Shown: positions 36,727 through 46,248, counted from the first letter of the stretch. The stretch: 64,000 nucleotides of DNA from Tropicimonas sp033101155 (GCF_033101155.1 NZ_JAWMPX010000017.1:56387-120386), one strand, 5' to 3'. Numbers and translations: made by a program. Notes: generated by a model from the sequence alone, not told the origin.

Positions 36727-37764
36727 TTAGCTGTCGTAATCTATCGCATGCCGGAGCTGCTTTTCATACTCCAGCGCCTTGCCGGTGCCGAGGGCCACGC
36801 AGTTTAGGCTCTCATCGGCGACCGAGATGGCAAGCCCGGTCTGCTCACGCAGCGCAAGGTCCAACTCGCCCAACAGCGCACCGCCGCCCGTAAGCATGAC
36901 GCCCCGGTCGACAATATCGGCTGCGAGATCCGGCGGCGTGGTCTCAAGTGCGGTCATGACCGCCTCGCAGATCGCCTGAACGGGCTCGGAAAGGGCCTCG
37001 GCCACCTGTGCCTGATTGATCTCGGTCTCCTTGGGGACACCGTTGAGCAGGTCGCGGCCACGAATTTGCATCGAGGCGCCGCGCCCGTCATCGGGCATGC
37101 GGGCAGTGCCGATCGAGGTCTTGATGCGTTCGGCCGTGCTGTCGCCGATGAGGATATTCTGCTGGCGGCGCAGATAGGAGACGATGGCGTCATCCATCCG
37201 GTCGCCACCGATGCGAACAGACCGGGCATAGACAATATCGCCGAGGCTGAGCACGGCGACCTCGGTCGTGCCACCACCGATATCGACGACCATGGACCCG
37301 GTCGGGTCGGTGATTGGCATCCCGGCGCCGATGGCTGCGGCAATGGGCTCGGCGATCAGGCCAGCGCGGCGGGCACCCGCCGACAGAACCGACTGCCGGA
37401 TGGCGCGCTTCTCGACGGGCGTGGCGCCATGCGGCACACAGACGATGATCTTCGGCTTGGTGAAGGTCGTGCGCCTGTGAACTTTGCGGATGAAATGCTT
37501 GATCATCTCTTCCGCAGTGTCGAAATCGGCGATCACACCCTCGCGCATCGGCCGGATGGCCTCGATGGAACCGGGCGTCCGGCCCAACATCATCTTGGCG
37601 TCCTCACCGACAGCAAGAACTTCCTTGCGACCATTCTTGTTGTGATAGGCCACGACGGAAGGTTCGTTCAGGATGATTCCCTTGCCCTTCACGTAGACAA
37701 GCGTGTTCGCCGTCCCGAGGTCGATTGCCATGTCTGAAGAGAACAACCCACCAAACAGCGCCAT
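36727..37764 (-). CDS. mreB: Rod-shape determining actin MreB
   Basis: A 345-residue actin-like ATPase that forms membrane filaments guiding elongation. Signatures: DMAIDLGTANTLVYVKGKG (phosphate 1), VVDIGGGTTEVAVLSLG (phosphate 2), and VMLTGGGALLGELDLAL (adenosine). The start at 37764 is chosen for MALFGGLFSSDMAIDLG and the AGGAC upstream. First gene of the cell-shape operon, divergent from the MscS gene. Confidence 0.97.
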   Translation of the reverse strand: MALFGGLFSSDMAIDLGTANTLVYVKGKGIILNEPSVVAYHNKNGRKEVLAVGEDAKMMLGRTPGSIEAIRPMREGVIADFDTAEEMIKHFIRKVHRRTTFTKPKIIVCVPHGATPVEKRAIRQSVLSAGARRAGLIAEPIAAAIGAGMPITDPTGSMVVDIGGGTTEVAVLSLGDIVYARSVRIGGDRMDDAIVSYLRRQQNILIGDSTAERIKTSIGTARMPDDGRGASMQIRGRDLLNGVPKETEINQAQVAEALSEPVQAICEAVMTALETTPPDLAADIVDRGVMLTGGGALLGELDLALREQTGLAISVADESLNCVALGTGKALEYEKQLRHAIDYDS

Positions 37765-38006
37765 ACTTTGTCCTGCTCTTGTATTGCCAATAGGATAACG
37801 AGCCCCGGCGACTCCACCGTCGCGGGACGCCGGACTTATAGTCGTGCAATCGCGCATGTGAAAGGGTCAATGGCCGCGCCATAGGCGTTCCTTCGCCGGT
37901 CGGCTGGATTGGCCTTTGGCGCAGGATTACTTCTTTGTGCCGGCCAGAGCGAGACAGTAATGTCTTCTCCAGCGACCCTGTTTTGAAATCATACCGGACC
38001 TAGACC

Positions 38007-39449
38007 ATGATTTGCCTTCGAGACCTCCTGTCCAGCTTTTTGCTGTCGCTTGCGCTCGTCGTAGCGCCAGTTCTCGCTGTTGCGCAGGACAGCGCTGCCC
38101 CCGCCGAACAGACGGCCGCCCCCGAGGAAGCAGCAACCACAGAGCAACCCGCTCCCGAACTGCCAGCAGAGCTCACCGATGTGACCGTGCCGCTGGAGGA
38201 CTTCAAGCTCCGCTTGCTGCCGCTGACCCTCGACGAATTGACCACGCTGGCGGAGATCTGGCAGGGCATCGTTCAAGACCAGACCCAAGCGGGCGTGGAC
38301 AAGACAATCGAGGCCCGCGCCGATGGCAGCTCGCCGACAGAGGAAGAGACCAACGAGATCGTCGCCTTGACCGAAGCGCGCGGCGAAGGCTTTGCACGTT
38401 TCAGTGCCGTCGTCGACAATTTCACGAAAAAGGGTGGTGATGAGGCCGTGGCCGCCACCTTCCATGCCTATATGAACGCGATCTCGGTCGACGAAAAGCA
38501 ACAGGCCGATTTCCGAACACTGCTGCAGATGGCAATGAACTGGACGATTTCCACGGATGGTGGCCTCGGCATCGCCAAGAATGTGATCGTTATCATCTTC
38601 GCCTTCTTCGTGCTGATCGTGGTCGCACGCATCGTCCGTGGCTATGCGCGCCGCCTCTTCGCCCGTGTCCCGGACCTGTCGAAACTCCTTCAGGCCTTCC
38701 TGACCCTCGTTGTCTACTGGCTCACCATCGCCATCGGCCTGATGGTCGTCCTGTCGGCGCTCGGCGTGGATATAACGCCACTCTTCGCGGTGGTCGGCGG
38801 TGCTTCCTTCATCATCGCCTTCGCCATGCAGGACACGCTGGGCAATCTCGCGGCCGGCCTGATGATCATGTTCAACCGCCCCTTCGACGAGGGCGATTAC
38901 ATCACCGCCGGCGGCACTTCGGGCACGGTGTCCGCTGTCTCCGTGGTCTCGACCAAGGTCAAGACGCCGGACAACCAGGTCATCATCATCCCCAACTCCA
39001 AGGTTTGGGGCGATGTCATCACCAACACCACCGCCTCCGAGATCCGGCGCGTGGACCTGGTCTTCGGCATTGGCTACGACGATTCGATCGAAGAGGCGCA
39101 GCGGGTGCTCGAGGAGGTCGTGGCGGCGCATGAGAAGGTGCTGAGCGATCCCGCCCCGGTGATTCGGGTCGGGGCACTGGCCGACAGTTCGGTCAATTTC
39201 ATCGTCCGCCCCTGGACCCTCAGCGAGGATTACTGGGCGGTGCTCTGGGACCTGAATCGCTCGGTCAAGGAAGCCTTCGACGCCCATGGCATCTCGATTC
39301 CCTTCCCGCAGGCGGACATGCATATCAAGGTCGCCCAAGCGCTGCCGATCCCGACGCAGGCAGTGCCCAGCGAGACCGGTACGACGGCGTCACCCGATAT
39401 CGCCAGCGGTGACAGCGTGGAGAACGGCGGCGACGGAGATCGCGACTAA
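38007..39449 (+). CDS. Mechanosensitive ion channel (MscS family)
   Basis: A 480-residue MscS-type channel that opens on membrane tension to release solutes. N-terminal signal-like helix (1-26), an Ala/Glu/Pro-rich periplasmic stretch, then three membrane helices (about 190-290). The pore-lining TM3 and the following sequence AFAMQDTLGNLAAGLMIMFNRPFDEGDYI are diagnostic, as is the beta-domain VSVVSTKVKTPDNQVIIIPNSKVWGDVI. Convergent with leuA, with a terminator between them at 39467-39498. Confidence 0.93.
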   Translation: MICLRDLLSSFLLSLALVVAPVLAVAQDSAAPAEQTAAPEEAATTEQPAPELPAELTDVTVPLEDFKLRLLPLTLDELTTLAEIWQGIVQDQTQAGVDKTIEARADGSSPTEEETNEIVALTEARGEGFARFSAVVDNFTKKGGDEAVAATFHAYMNAISVDEKQQADFRTLLQMAMNWTISTDGGLGIAKNVIVIIFAFFVLIVVARIVRGYARRLFARVPDLSKLLQAFLTLVVYWLTIAIGLMVVLSALGVDITPLFAVVGGASFIIAFAMQDTLGNLAAGLMIMFNRPFDEGDYITAGGTSGTVSAVSVVSTKVKTPDNQVIIIPNSKVWGDVITNTTASEIRRVDLVFGIGYDDSIEEAQRVLEEVVAAHEKVLSDPAPVIRVGALADSSVNFIVRPWTLSEDYWAVLWDLNRSVKEAFDAHGISIPFPQADMHIKVAQALPIPTQAVPSETGTTASPDIASGDSVENGGDGDRD

Positions 39450-39466
39450 CTTCGCGTCAAAAGAAA

Positions 39467-39498
39467 ACCCGGCCCGCATCGGCAGATGCGGACCGGGT
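39467..39498 (-). terminator. Rho-independent terminator of leuA
   Basis: A 14-bp stem with one mismatch (ACCCGGCCCGCATC at 39467-39480, GATGCGGACCGGGT at 39485-39498) and a 4-base loop. On the - strand it is followed by TTTTCTTTT (39459-39467), so it ends leuA transcription and can also work for the + strand gene weakly. Confidence 0.8.
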
Positions 39499-39520
39499 CT
39501 GGACCAAGCATAGCGAGCGA

Positions 39521-41086
39521 TCAATGGACCGCGTCGCGATAGTCGATCTCTTTCTCATCGGTGCCGGTCTTCTGTCGCCGCACGATCAGCCGGTTCAGCG
39601 CCGCGACATAAGCCTTGGCCGACGCCACGACCGTGTCGGTATCCGCCGATTGGCCAGAGACGATCCGCCCCTCCTCTTCCAGACGCACGGTCACGGTGGC
39701 CTGCGCATCGGTGCCGCGGGTCACGGCATGGACCTGGTAGAGCTTCAGATGCGCATTATGAGGGAAGATCTGCTTCACGGCGTTGAATGTCGCATCGACG
39801 GGGCCATCGCCAGCGGCGGAGACCATGTGGTCGATGCCATCCACCGTCAGCACCAGGTCAGCCGATTGCGGCGCTTGCGTGCCGCAGATAACCCGCAGGA
39901 ATTTCACCTGCAGCTTCTCGTCCGCCTCGGTGCCGGAATCGCGCATCAGCGCGATCAGGTCGTCGTCATAGACTTCCTTCTTGCGGTCGGCGAGTTCCTT
40001 GAAGCGGACGAACACGTCCTTCAACTGGTTGTCGCCCAGATCATAGCCCAGGTCATGCAGCTTGGCGCGCAGCGCGGCGCGCCCCGAATGCTTGCCCATG
40101 ACCAGGTTGGTGGCCGAGAGCCCCACATCTTCGGGACGCATGATCTCGAAATTCTGCGGATTCTTGAGCATGCCGTCCTGGTGGATGCCGCTCTCATGCG
40201 CAAAGGCGTTCTTGCCGACCACCGCCTTGTTGAACTGCACCTGGAAGCCCGAGACATCGGCCACGCGGCGGGAGATGTTCATGATCTTGGTGCTGTCGAT
40301 CCCGGTCGTGAAGGGCATGATGTCATTGCGCACCTTCAGCGCCATGACCACCTCTTCCAGCGCGGTGTTGCCCGCCCGCTCGCCCAGCCCGTTGATCGTG
40401 CATTCAATCTGACGGGCACCGGCCTCGACAGCGGCCAGCGCGTTGGCGGTCGCCATGCCGAGGTCGTTATGGCAATGGGTGGCGAAGGTGATCGTATCGG
40501 CGCCGGGGACGCGTTCCAGCAGCATCCGGATCAGGTCCGCACTCTCGCGCGGAGCGGTGTAGCCGACCGTATCGGGGATGTTGATCGTGGTCGCGCCCGC
40601 CTTGATGGCGATCTCGACCACACGGCAGAGATAGTCATGCTCGGTCCGCGTGGCGTCCATCGGCGACCACTGGATATTGTCGCACAGGTTGCGCGCATGG
40701 GTGACCGTCTCGTGGATCTTGTCGGCCATCTCGTCCATGGTCAGGTTCGGAATGGCGCGGTGCAGCTCCGAGGTGCCGATGAAGGTGTGGATGCGCGGGC
40801 GCTCGGAATGGCGCACGGCCTCCCAGCAGCGGTCTATATCCTTGAAATTGGCGCGGGCCAGACCGCAGATCACCGAGTGTTTCGACGCCTCGGCGATGTC
40901 GCGCACGGCTTCGAAGTCGCCCTCCGAGGCAATCGGGAAGCCGGCCTCGATGATGTCGACGCCCATCGCGTCGAGCATCTCGGCGATCTCCAGCTTCTCA
41001 TCATGGGTCATGGTGGCGCCGGGGCTTTGCTCGCCGTCGCGCAGGGTCGTGTCAAAGATGACAACGCGGTCTTGGGGTTTGGTCAT
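39521..41086 (-). CDS. leuA: 2-isopropylmalate synthase
   Basis: Condenses acetyl-CoA with 2-ketoisovalerate, the first step of leucine synthesis. The 521-residue product has the catalytic TIM barrel (VVIFDTTLRDGEQSPGATM, THCHNDLGMATANALAAVEAG, FAHESGIHQDGMLKNPQNFEIM) and a C-terminal leucine-binding regulatory domain, so leucine feedback is expected. Upstream lies a 29-codon leucine-rich leader peptide and a hairpin, so its expression is also attenuated. Confidence 0.97.
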   Translation of the reverse strand: MTKPQDRVVIFDTTLRDGEQSPGATMTHDEKLEIAEMLDAMGVDIIEAGFPIASEGDFEAVRDIAEASKHSVICGLARANFKDIDRCWEAVRHSERPRIHTFIGTSELHRAIPNLTMDEMADKIHETVTHARNLCDNIQWSPMDATRTEHDYLCRVVEIAIKAGATTINIPDTVGYTAPRESADLIRMLLERVPGADTITFATHCHNDLGMATANALAAVEAGARQIECTINGLGERAGNTALEEVVMALKVRNDIMPFTTGIDSTKIMNISRRVADVSGFQVQFNKAVVGKNAFAHESGIHQDGMLKNPQNFEIMRPEDVGLSATNLVMGKHSGRAALRAKLHDLGYDLGDNQLKDVFVRFKELADRKKEVYDDDLIALMRDSGTEADEKLQVKFLRVICGTQAPQSADLVLTVDGIDHMVSAAGDGPVDATFNAVKQIFPHNAHLKLYQVHAVTRGTDAQATVTVRLEEEGRIVSGQSADTDTVVASAKAYVAALNRLIVRRQKTGTDEKEIDYRDAVH

Positions 41087-41135
41087 GTGCTTGTTCCTTG
41101 GAAGTCCTTCAATCCTGGGGCGCGGTAGCCTGTTC

Positions 41136-41170
41136 CTCTGAGCGGACGCGCCGAACCGGCACGCTCAGAG
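41136..41170 (-). promoter_or_regulatory. Hairpin of the leuA leader
   Basis: A 9-bp stem (CTCTGAGCG at 41136-41144, CGCTCAGAG at 41162-41170) with a 17-base loop that may itself pair. On the - strand the 5' arm covers the last Leu codon and the stop of the leader peptide. No T-run follows the 3' arm. It can be an anti-terminator partner, a ribosome-controlled folding switch or a Rho-linked element; I cannot decide from sequence. Confidence 0.6.
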
Positions 41171-41254
41171 GCGGCTAAGGAGAAGGAGAAGACCGGCAAG
41201 CGGCAGCGCCCGCGCGGAGGCGGGTGCGGAAAGGATATGCCGGTCAGTCGTCAT
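41165..41254 (-). CDS. Leucine-rich leader peptide of leuA
   Basis: A 29-codon open frame (ATG at 41254, TGA at 41167-41165) upstream of leuA. It contains nine leucine codons, including five in a row (codons 22-26, positions 41191-41177), close to its stop. This is the classic layout of amino-acid attenuation peptides, sensing charged tRNA-Leu. A possible -10 box TATAGT lies at 41267-41262, so the transcript may start at or near the ATG (leaderless). Too short for usual gene callers. Confidence 0.75.
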   Translation of the reverse strand: MTTDRHILSAPASARALPLAGLLLLLSRL

Positions 41255-41477
41255 GTGGGCGACTATACGCAGGAAGAACGGAAAGAAAAGGTTGAAATCT
41301 GGGAAATTGGCTCAGGGAAGCTGCTGCATCGCGGTTTTCGGCATCGCGACGCCAACATGTCGCGCGAGAAACGCGACATCCGCATTGGTCTGTTTTGAAC
41401 CGCCAGGGGAGGTTGGAGCGAAACGCGTTTTGCACGGAATCAAGGCGAAGCCGCTGTGTTAGGCGGCCTCGCACATA

Positions 41478-42338
41478 TCAGGACCGTTGCTCCTCGCTCG
41501 GGCGCAGATAGATGAACCAATAGAGCAGGCCGACGAAGAGTCCGCCGCCGATGATATTGCCAATGGTCACCGGGAGGAGATTGGCAAGGAAGAAGTTGGA
41601 CCAGGTCAGGTCCGCGAAGGCGGCCGCCGTCGTGCCCGTGGCCTCCCAGAACTCGGGGCCGGCAAATGTCTTGGTCATGATCGCCATCGGGATCTGGAAC
41701 ATGTTGGCGACGCAGTGCTCGAAACCGGCGGCAACGAACATCGCGACCGGCATGGTCACGGCGAGCAGCTTGTCAGTCACGCTATGGGCCGAAAAGGTCA
41801 TCCAGACTCCGAGACAGACCATCACGTTGCACATCAGGCCAAGTGCCACGGCCTGGGCGAAATCATGGTGCAGCTTGTGCTGCGCGATCTTCATGTAGTT
41901 CAAGCCGAGCTGGCCATCGGCGAATTCGTAATGCTTCGCCACCTGCATGATCGCAACGAGGCAGATGCAGCCGACGAAATTGCCCACATAAACCAGCCCC
42001 CAGTTCTTGGAGAGCTGCGCCCAGCTGATCTTGCCGCTCGCCTTGGCGACCACGGTCAGCACGGTCGAGGTGAAGAGCTCGCCACCGCAGACCACGACCA
42101 GCATCAGGCCGAGCGAGAAGGCGAGACCGCCAAGCATCTTGCTCGCGCCCCAGCCCATATTCGGGTTTCCGGTCGTGACCACGGTGTAGAAGATGAAGGC
42201 GATGCCGATGAAGAAGCCGGCCGAAACCGCCAGCGCGAAGGCGTTGCGCGGGCGTTTGGTGGCCTTTGCCACCCCGAGATCCTCGGCTTTCTTGGCCATC
42301 TCCGGCGGCAGAAGCGCGTCGAAAGAGTGTTGCTGCAT
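41478..42338 (-). CDS. focA: Formate/nitrite channel FocA
   Basis: A 286-residue FNT-family pentameric channel with six membrane helices. Typical segments are ELFTSTVLTVVAKASGKISW, GNFVGCICLVAIM, FVAAGFEHCVANMF and NLLPVTIGNIIGGGLFVGLLYWF, the last two holding the pore His and conserved Asn. It exports or imports formate made by PflB. Third gene of the pflB-pflA-focA set, 57 bases after pflA. Confidence 0.93.
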   Translation of the reverse strand: MQQHSFDALLPPEMAKKAEDLGVAKATKRPRNAFALAVSAGFFIGIAFIFYTVVTTGNPNMGWGASKMLGGLAFSLGLMLVVVCGGELFTSTVLTVVAKASGKISWAQLSKNWGLVYVGNFVGCICLVAIMQVAKHYEFADGQLGLNYMKIAQHKLHHDFAQAVALGLMCNVMVCLGVWMTFSAHSVTDKLLAVTMPVAMFVAAGFEHCVANMFQIPMAIMTKTFAGPEFWEATGTTAAAFADLTWSNFFLANLLPVTIGNIIGGGLFVGLLYWFIYLRPSEEQRS

Positions 42339-42394
42339 GTCCGTGAGTTTTCCCTTTGATGCGGCCGGGCTTTGGCGCCTCTTTGGCCCGCGTG

Positions 42395-43174
42395 TCAGGT
42401 GGTTTCGAGGCCCCGGGCGCGGAAGATTTCCCGCGCGGCCTCGGTGTCTTCGTTGCTGGGCGTGGGTGTGTCGCGAAGCTTGTAGTCGAGCCCCAGCTTG
42501 TCCCATTTCGAGGTGCCCATCTGGTGGAAAGGCAGGACCTCGACCAGCTCGACAATATCGCCATAGCTGGCAACCTTGTCGGCCATCTTCGCCACGTCGT
42601 CGGGCGCATCCGACCAGCCGGGCACCAACACGTAGCGGATGCGCATCGGCTTGCCGAGGCGGACGAGCCGGTCGGCGAAATCGAGCGTGGGTTGGAGCGG
42701 CTGGGCGGTGAGGGCGAGATAGCGGTCCGGGTCGATATGCTTGATGTCCAGCATCACGAGGTCGATCGGGTCGAACCAGGCATCCGTGACCTTGCCATGC
42801 AGGAAACCCTGCGTGTCCAGCGCGATATGCAGGCCCCAGCGTTTCTTGATCGCCGCCGCCGTGGCGCCGACGAACTCGGCCTGCATCAGCGGCTCGCCGC
42901 CAGAGAAGGTCACGCCGCCGGCGAATTTCAGGAAAGAGGAATATTTGCGGACCTGCCGGAGCATGTCCTTCACCTCGACCCTTGTACCGTTATGGAGCTT
43001 CCAGGTGTCGGGGTTGTGGCAATAGAGGCAGCGAAACTGACAGCCTGCCATGAAGAAGACAAAGCGCATGCCCGGCCCGTCCACCGCCGCCCCCGATTCA
43101 ACGGAATGCAGAAAGCCGTGGCAATCTGCATCATGGATGGCGTCAAAGGCGTCGTCTGGGACCAGGGCGGTCAT
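42395..43174 (-). CDS. pflA: Pyruvate formate-lyase activating enzyme
   Basis: A 259-residue radical-SAM enzyme that makes the glycyl radical of PflB. The 4Fe-4S cluster site is CQFRCLYCHN (CX3CX2C); FSGGEPLMQAEF (the GGE motif) and the VLVPGWSD segment are typical. It lies 58 bases after pflB. Confidence 0.95.
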   Translation of the reverse strand: MTALVPDDAFDAIHDADCHGFLHSVESGAAVDGPGMRFVFFMAGCQFRCLYCHNPDTWKLHNGTRVEVKDMLRQVRKYSSFLKFAGGVTFSGGEPLMQAEFVGATAAAIKKRWGLHIALDTQGFLHGKVTDAWFDPIDLVMLDIKHIDPDRYLALTAQPLQPTLDFADRLVRLGKPMRIRYVLVPGWSDAPDDVAKMADKVASYGDIVELVEVLPFHQMGTSKWDKLGLDYKLRDTPTPSNEDTEAAREIFRARGLETT

Positions 43175-43231
43175 GATGTCTTCTCCGGCAGGGTTGGAAG
43201 GGGCGCCGGAGAGCGCCCCTCACCGTCTGGG

Positions 43232-45487
43232 TTACATCGCGTTGTGGAAGGTCCGGCCGATCACGTCGAGTTGTTGTTCGCGGGTCAGCTTGACGAAGTT
43301 CACCGCGTAGCCGGAGACGCGCACTGTGAGCTGCGGGTATTCTTCCGGGTGGTCCATCGCATGGATCAGCGTATCACGGCTGAGCATGTTGACGTTCACA
43401 TGGAAGCCGCCGGCATTGGTGTAGCCGTCCAGGCAGTTGGCAAGGTTGCGCACCTGCTCCTTCTCGGTGTGGCCCATCGAGTCCGGGGTGGCCGAAGCGG
43501 TCCAGGAGATGCCGTCCTTGGCGAACTCGTAGGGCAGCTTGGCGACCGACGCACCGGCAGCGACAAAGCCGTTCTTGTCGCGACCGTTCATCGGGTTGGC
43601 GCCCGGGGCGAAGGCTTCGCCGGCCTCGCGGCCGTCGGGGGTCGCGCCGGTCTTCTTGCCGTAGACCACGTTGGAGGTGATCGTCAGCACCGATTGGGTC
43701 GGCATCGAGTTGCGGTAGAAATGCGGCTGGCCTTCGACCTTCTTCATGAAGGCTTCGGTGAGCCAGACGGCGATGTCATCCACCTTGTCGTCATTGTTGC
43801 CGAACATCGGGTAGTCGTCCGCGATCTCGTAATCGACGGCGAGGCCGGCCTCGTTGCGGATGACCTTCACGGTCGAGTGCTTGATGGCCGAGAGACTGTC
43901 CGCGGCGATGGAGAGGCCGGCGATGCCGCAGGCCATGGTGCGCAGGATCTCGCGGTCATGCAGCGCCATCTCGATGCGCTCATAGGCGTAGCGATCATGC
44001 ATGTAGTGGATGCAGTTCAGCGCCTTGACATAGGTCTTGGCGAGCCAGTCCATGGCTATCTCGAACTTGGCGACAACCTCGTCATAGTCCAGCACATCGC
44101 CCTTGATCGGCTCCAGGCCGTGGGCAACCAGCTGGCCGGACTTCTCGTCCACACCGCCATTGATCGCGTAGAGCAGCGCCTTGGCGAGGTTGGCACGGGC
44201 GCCGAAGAACTGCATCTGCTTGCCGATGGCCATGGCCGAGACGCAGCAGGCGATGCCGTAATCGTCGCCCCACTTGGTGCGCATCAGGTCATCGTTCTCG
44301 TACTGGATCGCGGAGGTGTCCTTCGAGACCTTGGCGCAGAAATCCTTGAAGCCGCGCGGCAGCTTGGAAGACCAGAGCACAGTCAGGTTCGGCTCCGGCG
44401 CGGGGCCGAGGTTGTAAAGCGTGTGCAACACGCGCAGCGAGGTCTTGGTGACCAGCGTTCGACCGTCCTTGGACATGCCGCCAATGGCTTCGGTGACCCA
44501 GGTCGGGTCGCCCGAGAACAGCTCATCGTAATCCGGCGTGCGCAGGAAGCGGACGATCCGGAGCTTGATGACCATGTCGTCGATCATCTCCTGTGCGGCT
44601 TCCTCGGTCAGCTTGCCACGGGCGAAGTCGCGCTCGATATAGACGTCGAGGAAGGAGGAGATCCGGCCGATGGACATCGCCGCGCCGTTCTGTTCCTTCA
44701 CCGCAGCAAGATAGGCGAGATAGGTGAACTGGATCGCTTCGCGGGCGGTGCCGGCCGGTTTCGACATGTCAATACCGTATTTCAGGCCCATCTCGCGCAG
44801 TTCTTCGAGGGCGCGATACTGCTCGGACAACTCTTCGCGGTCGCGGATCGTGTCTTCGTTGAACACGGCGTCGTCGAGTTCGCGGTGCTCACGCAGCTTG
44901 TCTTCCTTGAGAAAGTCGATGCCGTAGAGGGCGACGCGGCGATAGTCGCCGATGATGCGGCCACGGCCATAGGCGTCCGGAAGGCCGGTGATCACGCCGG
45001 ACTTGCGGCAGGCGATGATGTCCGGGGAGTAGACGTCGAACACGCCCTGATTGTGGGACTTGCGATACTTGGTCCAGACTTCGTGGACGGTCTCGTCAGG
45101 CTCGAACCCATAGGCCTTGAGGCCGTTCTCGACCATGCGCAGACCGCCATTCGGCATAATGGCGCGCTTGAGCGGCGCATCCGTCTGCAGGCCAACGATG
45201 ATTTCGGCTTCCTTGTTTATGTAGCCGGCATCATGGGCGGTGATGGAGGAGGGGCGATCCGCGGAGACGTCGAGAACACCGGCGGCACGCTCTTTCTTCA
45301 GGAGTACGCCCAGTTCATTCCAGAGCGCAGTGGTGCGTTCGGTGGGGCCAGCGAGGAAGCTGTCATCCCCCTCATAGGGTGTATAGTTTTCCTGAATGAA
45401 GTCGCGGACATTGACCGCTTCGCGCCAACCGCCTTCGGAGAAGCCTTCCCAGGGATCAGCGAGATTGTCTTTGTTCATGGCATTCAT
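43232..45487 (-). CDS. pflB: Formate acetyltransferase (pyruvate formate-lyase)
   Basis: Converts pyruvate and CoA to acetyl-CoA and formate without oxygen. The 751-residue length is normal. The active-site Cys pair is in YGIACCVSAMAIG, and the glycyl-radical site is RVSGYAVNFVKL near the C-terminus. The start MNAMNKDNLADPWEGF follows AGGAGA. Its upstream region (45488-46175) is unusually AT-rich. This gives the organism a fermentative or anaerobic option, an uncommon trait in marine Rhodobacterales. Confidence 0.96.
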   Translation of the reverse strand: MNAMNKDNLADPWEGFSEGGWREAVNVRDFIQENYTPYEGDDSFLAGPTERTTALWNELGVLLKKERAAGVLDVSADRPSSITAHDAGYINKEAEIIVGLQTDAPLKRAIMPNGGLRMVENGLKAYGFEPDETVHEVWTKYRKSHNQGVFDVYSPDIIACRKSGVITGLPDAYGRGRIIGDYRRVALYGIDFLKEDKLREHRELDDAVFNEDTIRDREELSEQYRALEELREMGLKYGIDMSKPAGTAREAIQFTYLAYLAAVKEQNGAAMSIGRISSFLDVYIERDFARGKLTEEAAQEMIDDMVIKLRIVRFLRTPDYDELFSGDPTWVTEAIGGMSKDGRTLVTKTSLRVLHTLYNLGPAPEPNLTVLWSSKLPRGFKDFCAKVSKDTSAIQYENDDLMRTKWGDDYGIACCVSAMAIGKQMQFFGARANLAKALLYAINGGVDEKSGQLVAHGLEPIKGDVLDYDEVVAKFEIAMDWLAKTYVKALNCIHYMHDRYAYERIEMALHDREILRTMACGIAGLSIAADSLSAIKHSTVKVIRNEAGLAVDYEIADDYPMFGNNDDKVDDIAVWLTEAFMKKVEGQPHFYRNSMPTQSVLTITSNVVYGKKTGATPDGREAGEAFAPGANPMNGRDKNGFVAAGASVAKLPYEFAKDGISWTASATPDSMGHTEKEQVRNLANCLDGYTNAGGFHVNVNMLSRDTLIHAMDHPEEYPQLTVRVSGYAVNFVKLTREQQLDVIGRTFHNAM

Positions 45488-46175
45488 TGTCGTCTCCTGA
45501 CGAAATTCTGCACGGGCCCTGCCCGCGGCTTGCATTCAAACCTTGATCCTGAACCTTCGGACCGCCTCCACCGCCAGTGCCGCGCGAGCTGATCCGTGTT
45601 CTTACCCTACGGTACTTTACCGCTTCGTTCTAAAGATAGGGGCAGGTGTATTTCCCTTTCAATTGCCGTCCATCTGCGGTCGATTTTTTTTATATATTGT
45701 TTTCAATATGATGCCAGAAGAGTTGAGGCGGCAATGCACTGCCTGCATAGAATCTTTCGCGAAATTTTCGGTCTAAAAGAGACCCAAATATATGCAATAG
45801 TTACGCAAGGACAGATTGCGTTACCATGCCCCCCTAAGGACGAAATATCCTGACCCGCACACACCGGGGGCGCTAACGCCGCACCGCGTCATTTTTCGTG
45901 GCGCGCGCGAGAGTGATTCCATGCAGCTGGGCGCCACGCTTGCAGCAACGAGATGTCAGGATTGTTCAGCAGGGCCCGTCGTCGGAGTATCAGCTTCCCG
46001 CGAATTGCCGTGTCAATGCTTCCCTGCGCTGTTGTCTGGTTCGGGTGGTTGCGCGCGCGTCCACATAACCGACCTGAAAGGCAGGGCTCGAGTCCGGTCA
46101 TTCCATCCAGATTCAATACGCCAAGGCGTCATTGGCGCTCGGCGAGCAGGCATACTGTCGGAAGTGGAAATCTGG
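45488..46175. other. AT-rich gene-free stretch upstream of pflB
   Basis: About 690 bases without a convincing gene. The part 45640-45840 is clearly more AT-rich than the rest of the window. It holds a perfect palindrome ATATTG-TTTT-CAATAT at 45694-45709. It should contain the pflB promoter on the - strand. I looked for an FNR box (TTGAT-N4-ATCAA) and found only a weak half match at 45542. Confidence 0.55.
45694..45709. promoter_or_regulatory. Palindrome upstream of pflB, possible operator
   Basis: ATATTG, TTTT, CAATAT: a perfect 6-4-6 inverted repeat in an AT-rich region about 207 bases before the pflB start. Spacing does not fit FNR. A regulator site is possible. Confidence 0.35.
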
Positions 46176-46246
46176 AGCGGGCGGCGGGAATCGAACCCGC
46201 GTCATTAGCTTGGAAGGCTAAGGTCTTACCACTACACAACGCCCGC
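46176..46246 (-). tRNA. tRNA-Gly (anticodon TCC)
   Basis: Read on the - strand, it folds into a cloverleaf: acceptor GCGGGCG pairs with CGCCCGC, the D arm holds GTAGTGGTAAGAC, the anticodon stem is TTAGC/GCTAA with loop CTTCCAA giving TCC, and the T arm is GCGGG-TTCGATT-CCCGC. CCA is not encoded. It decodes GGA/GGG. It marks the point where the gene content becomes accessory. Confidence 0.96.
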
Positions 46247-46248
46247 GC

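Noticed and set aside
45542..45556. FNR box upstream of pflB
   Set aside because: Only TTGAT matches; the second half reads AACCT rather than ATCAA.
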